DNA of 32,500 bases from Chromera velia. Taxonomy: Eukaryota; Sar; Chromeraceae. The position numbers were made by a program, and so were the translations under genes. Position 1 is the stretch's first letter. Every line of letters begins with the position of its first letter. This document shows, piece after piece, positions 30,916 through 32,500 of this stretch. Location of the stretch: contig JAHBMJ010000547.1 of assembly GCA_018398765.1 (NCBI GenBank), forward strand, positions 2,501 through 35,000, in the 5' to 3' direction. The notes beneath the pieces are model-generated. The model saw nothing but the letters and a program-made list of their open reading frames with translations, was not told the origin of the DNA and did not search any database.

Positions 30916-31275
30916 GAACCATTCGCACGTTCTCAATGGCACGTCTGTTGGCTGGAAGGTGGAGGGAGAGGGAAGGAACTGATTCGGAACGTTGCAGAAA
31001 AAAGTCATATCTGCCTTCTGGGCCAACACTCTTGCGGAGAGATCTGCCGAAATGCCGTTAAACGGGTATCATCTGCCTTTCGGGACCGAAATCCAGGAAG
31101 ACGAGTATCACCAAGATTCCTTGAAAGGCGGCGAAAGAGCGTGAAACGTGTCAGTCCGATGACGTTCAGAAGCATCTGGGTGAGGCAAATCTGGTCAATT
31201 GAGCCTTCTGACAGAGCCTCAAGACAAGAAATGGACTATTCTTCTACCCCCACCATGCCGTCTCCTTCAGTCTGA
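30916..31275 (+). other. 120-codon open stretch without early ATG
   Basis: Open from 30916 to a TGA at 31273-31275. It is Arg-rich (SSAFRDRNPGRRVSPRFLER) and has its first Met only near the end, so if real it must be an internal exon. The minus strand also has a 56-codon ATG-initiated frame here, so the evidence for either is weak. Confidence 0.2.
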
Positions 31276-31578
31276 TTGAAATGTCGTCGATGCCTCCGCA
31301 GTGTCTTGAAGCACATTGTGCAGACCCTGCGAAGAAAGCGTCCAAAAGTCACCGCCTTCAGTGCTGGTCGCTTTGCAGCCAGACTGCTACCCGAAGGCCT
31401 GCAAGCTCAAAAACAGGCTGCATACATTATATATTGTTTTGTATTCCTTCCCACGGCGATCGAAATCAGTCTGCGTCCGAAATCTAGCGTCCGGCTCCCG
31501 ACTCATGAAGGCGCCTCCCCCCAGCTGCCTGTTGCCTCGCTGAAGTGCTTTTTGTGTTGGTGATCGTGATCAACGCAT
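31276..31578. other. No gene firmly assigned; one hydrophobic frame
   Basis: All plus frames are open for 60-95 codons, so none stands out. A membrane-helix-like AEVLFVLVIVINAFVFDAKR segment (31539-31598) is in a frame different from the transporter block that follows and might be an upstream transmembrane helix of it. Confidence 0.3.
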
Positions 31579-32208
31579 TTGTGTTTGACGCCAAAAGAAG
31601 CATCCCCACCTCAAACACATCCGGAGAAGCCCAGTAGGAACGGACGTCACCCCGGCACGTTGCTCGGCGATATTCTGTGGCTGCAAGCGCTGCAGATGAT
31701 CGGTGCTCGACGAGGGATCTTGATGGACTCCCTCCGACCGTTTGGGGCGTCGGTGGGTGGGTGGGTGGGTGTTTCTGGGTGAGAGGATGACTTGGGTGGT
31801 GTGTTTGGCATGGTTGTGACTGTGGGGGGAATTCTGGTGGTCGCCTTGGAGAACAGCAAGAAGAAGGGCGGGGAAAGGGAAAGTGGCGGGGAGGCGACCG
31901 AAAGGCAGCCGAAGGAGGAGGAGGAGGCGGAGGATGAAAGAGAGGAGATGGGAAAAGGAGACGGGGAGCCGGCAGGAGCACAGGGGGTGCGACAATCGGA
32001 ACCGGAATCCCCTCCTTTGATGGAGTCTGAAGAGACGGGGGATTTTGCCTCTTCTGGTGGGAAGATGGGAGGAGGGCCGGTCACCGTGTTGCAGGAAGGG
32101 AACGGAAAGGAAAGGGAAGAGGAAGCACTCGACCCCAAACTTGAGGAAGGCTCCGAAAAGTCTCTACCCGAATCAGCCGCAGCTTCTGGTTCCCGTGTGC
32201 TGAAATGA
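31579..32208 (+). CDS. EamA / DMT-family transporter C-terminus, frame broken in this sequence
   Basis: 31579-31782 encodes RHPGTLLGDILWLQALQMIG and ARRGILMDSLRPFGAS, which closely follows the EamA (drug/metabolite transporter) pattern for the last four helices. The expected WVFLGERMT motif is present but in another frame (31766-31792), and the final helix GVFGMVVTVGGILVVALENS returns to the first frame (31792-32208). The shift coincides with a GGGT microsatellite (about 31753-31771). One tetranucleotide unit too many plus one base missing shortly after would account for it, either as assembly error, allele or true mutation. A long acidic cytoplasmic tail (KEEEEAEDEREE) ends at a TGA at 32206-32208. 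Substrate unknown; EamA proteins usually have ten helices, so the N-terminal part is missing or not recognised upstream. Confidence 0.6.
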
Positions 32209-32401
32209 ATGAATGAGCAGGCCCCCCACTGGCCCCATGCAAAGGGATTCACTGGCAGAGTCTTGATTCAAGTGATTCTAGTGAGACTGAGCGAAGAGGT
32301 CCCTGCAGGGAGAGAAGCGGGGGTGGAGAGGAAGAGGAGAATAAGAGGACAGTTGAAGAAGGGGGCAGCTGTTGGAGAAACGACAAGTGGGTGCATCAAG
32401 C

Positions 32402-32403
<2 letters not shown>

Positions 32404-32432
<29 letters not shown>

Positions 32433-32446
32433 GCAGGGGCAGGCAG
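32404..32446. repeat. GGCA microsatellite
   Basis: (AGGC)n with a short interruption, about 200 bases after the transporter stop. Confidence 0.85.
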
Positions 32447-32462
32447 CATTGAGACGCAAATG

Positions 32463-32468
32463 AATAAA
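32463..32468 (+). terminator. Possible polyadenylation signal (AATAAA)
   Basis: AATAAA about 255 bases after the TGA of the transporter fragment. Consistent with its 3' end. Alveolate polyadenylation signals are often not AATAAA, so this is weak. Confidence 0.3.
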
Positions 32469-32500
32469 ATGTATTCATCTAATCTGCACAGGAAATCAAT

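Noticed and set aside
31484-32252. Minus-strand Ser/Pro-rich frames
   Set aside because: Antisense of the transporter's acidic tail; no motif, and the plus strand has a clear EamA pattern.

Overview
The window is nuclear DNA of an intron-rich eukaryote, most likely a chromerid alga (Chromera-like) or another myzozoan alveolate. Two large proteins of alpha-helical repeats resemble the heptatricopeptide (HPR) family expanded in Apicomplexa, chromerids and dinoflagellates. All genes are split by GT-AG introns of about 50 to 800 bases, and the DNA is loaded with microsatellites. The species call is inference. Most open frames on both strands are repeat-driven or shadows, so I rebuilt genes exon by exon from splice sites, codon phase and family motifs.

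Layout. 1-6000 is transposon debris: a broken Ty1/copia polyprotein (about 925-3508) with a possible 3' LTR, then the C-terminal end of a non-LTR retrotransposon with two ATC-repeat tails. 6040-9367 (minus) is a helical-repeat gene of up to six exons. 9368-10440 has no gene but holds an AT-rich island with long perfect palindromes. 10838-11420 (minus) is a zinc-finger, Ser/Pro-rich coding block. 11633-15832 (minus) is an eight-exon protein N-terminal methyltransferase (NTMT1/METTL11A/Tae1 family). 15833-16789 is the divergent intergenic region to a six-exon helical-repeat gene on the plus strand (16790-23663). 23664-26869 is gene-poor and includes a 580-base GAAA satellite. 26870-30506 (minus) is a five-exon gene encoding an N-terminal RING finger and a C-terminal RRM. 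30507-32500 holds the C-terminal end of an EamA/DMT-family transporter (plus strand), whose frame is broken at a GGGT microsatellite, and a possible polyadenylation signal.

The genes do not form an operon. The two helical-repeat proteins are probably organellar RNA-binding proteins, the methyltransferase modifies protein N-termini, and the RING-RRM protein may couple ubiquitination to RNA. The most notable general features are introns whose splice-site tracts are built from simple repeats, a group of 5' splice sites of the form GTCAG, and the RING-RRM architecture.
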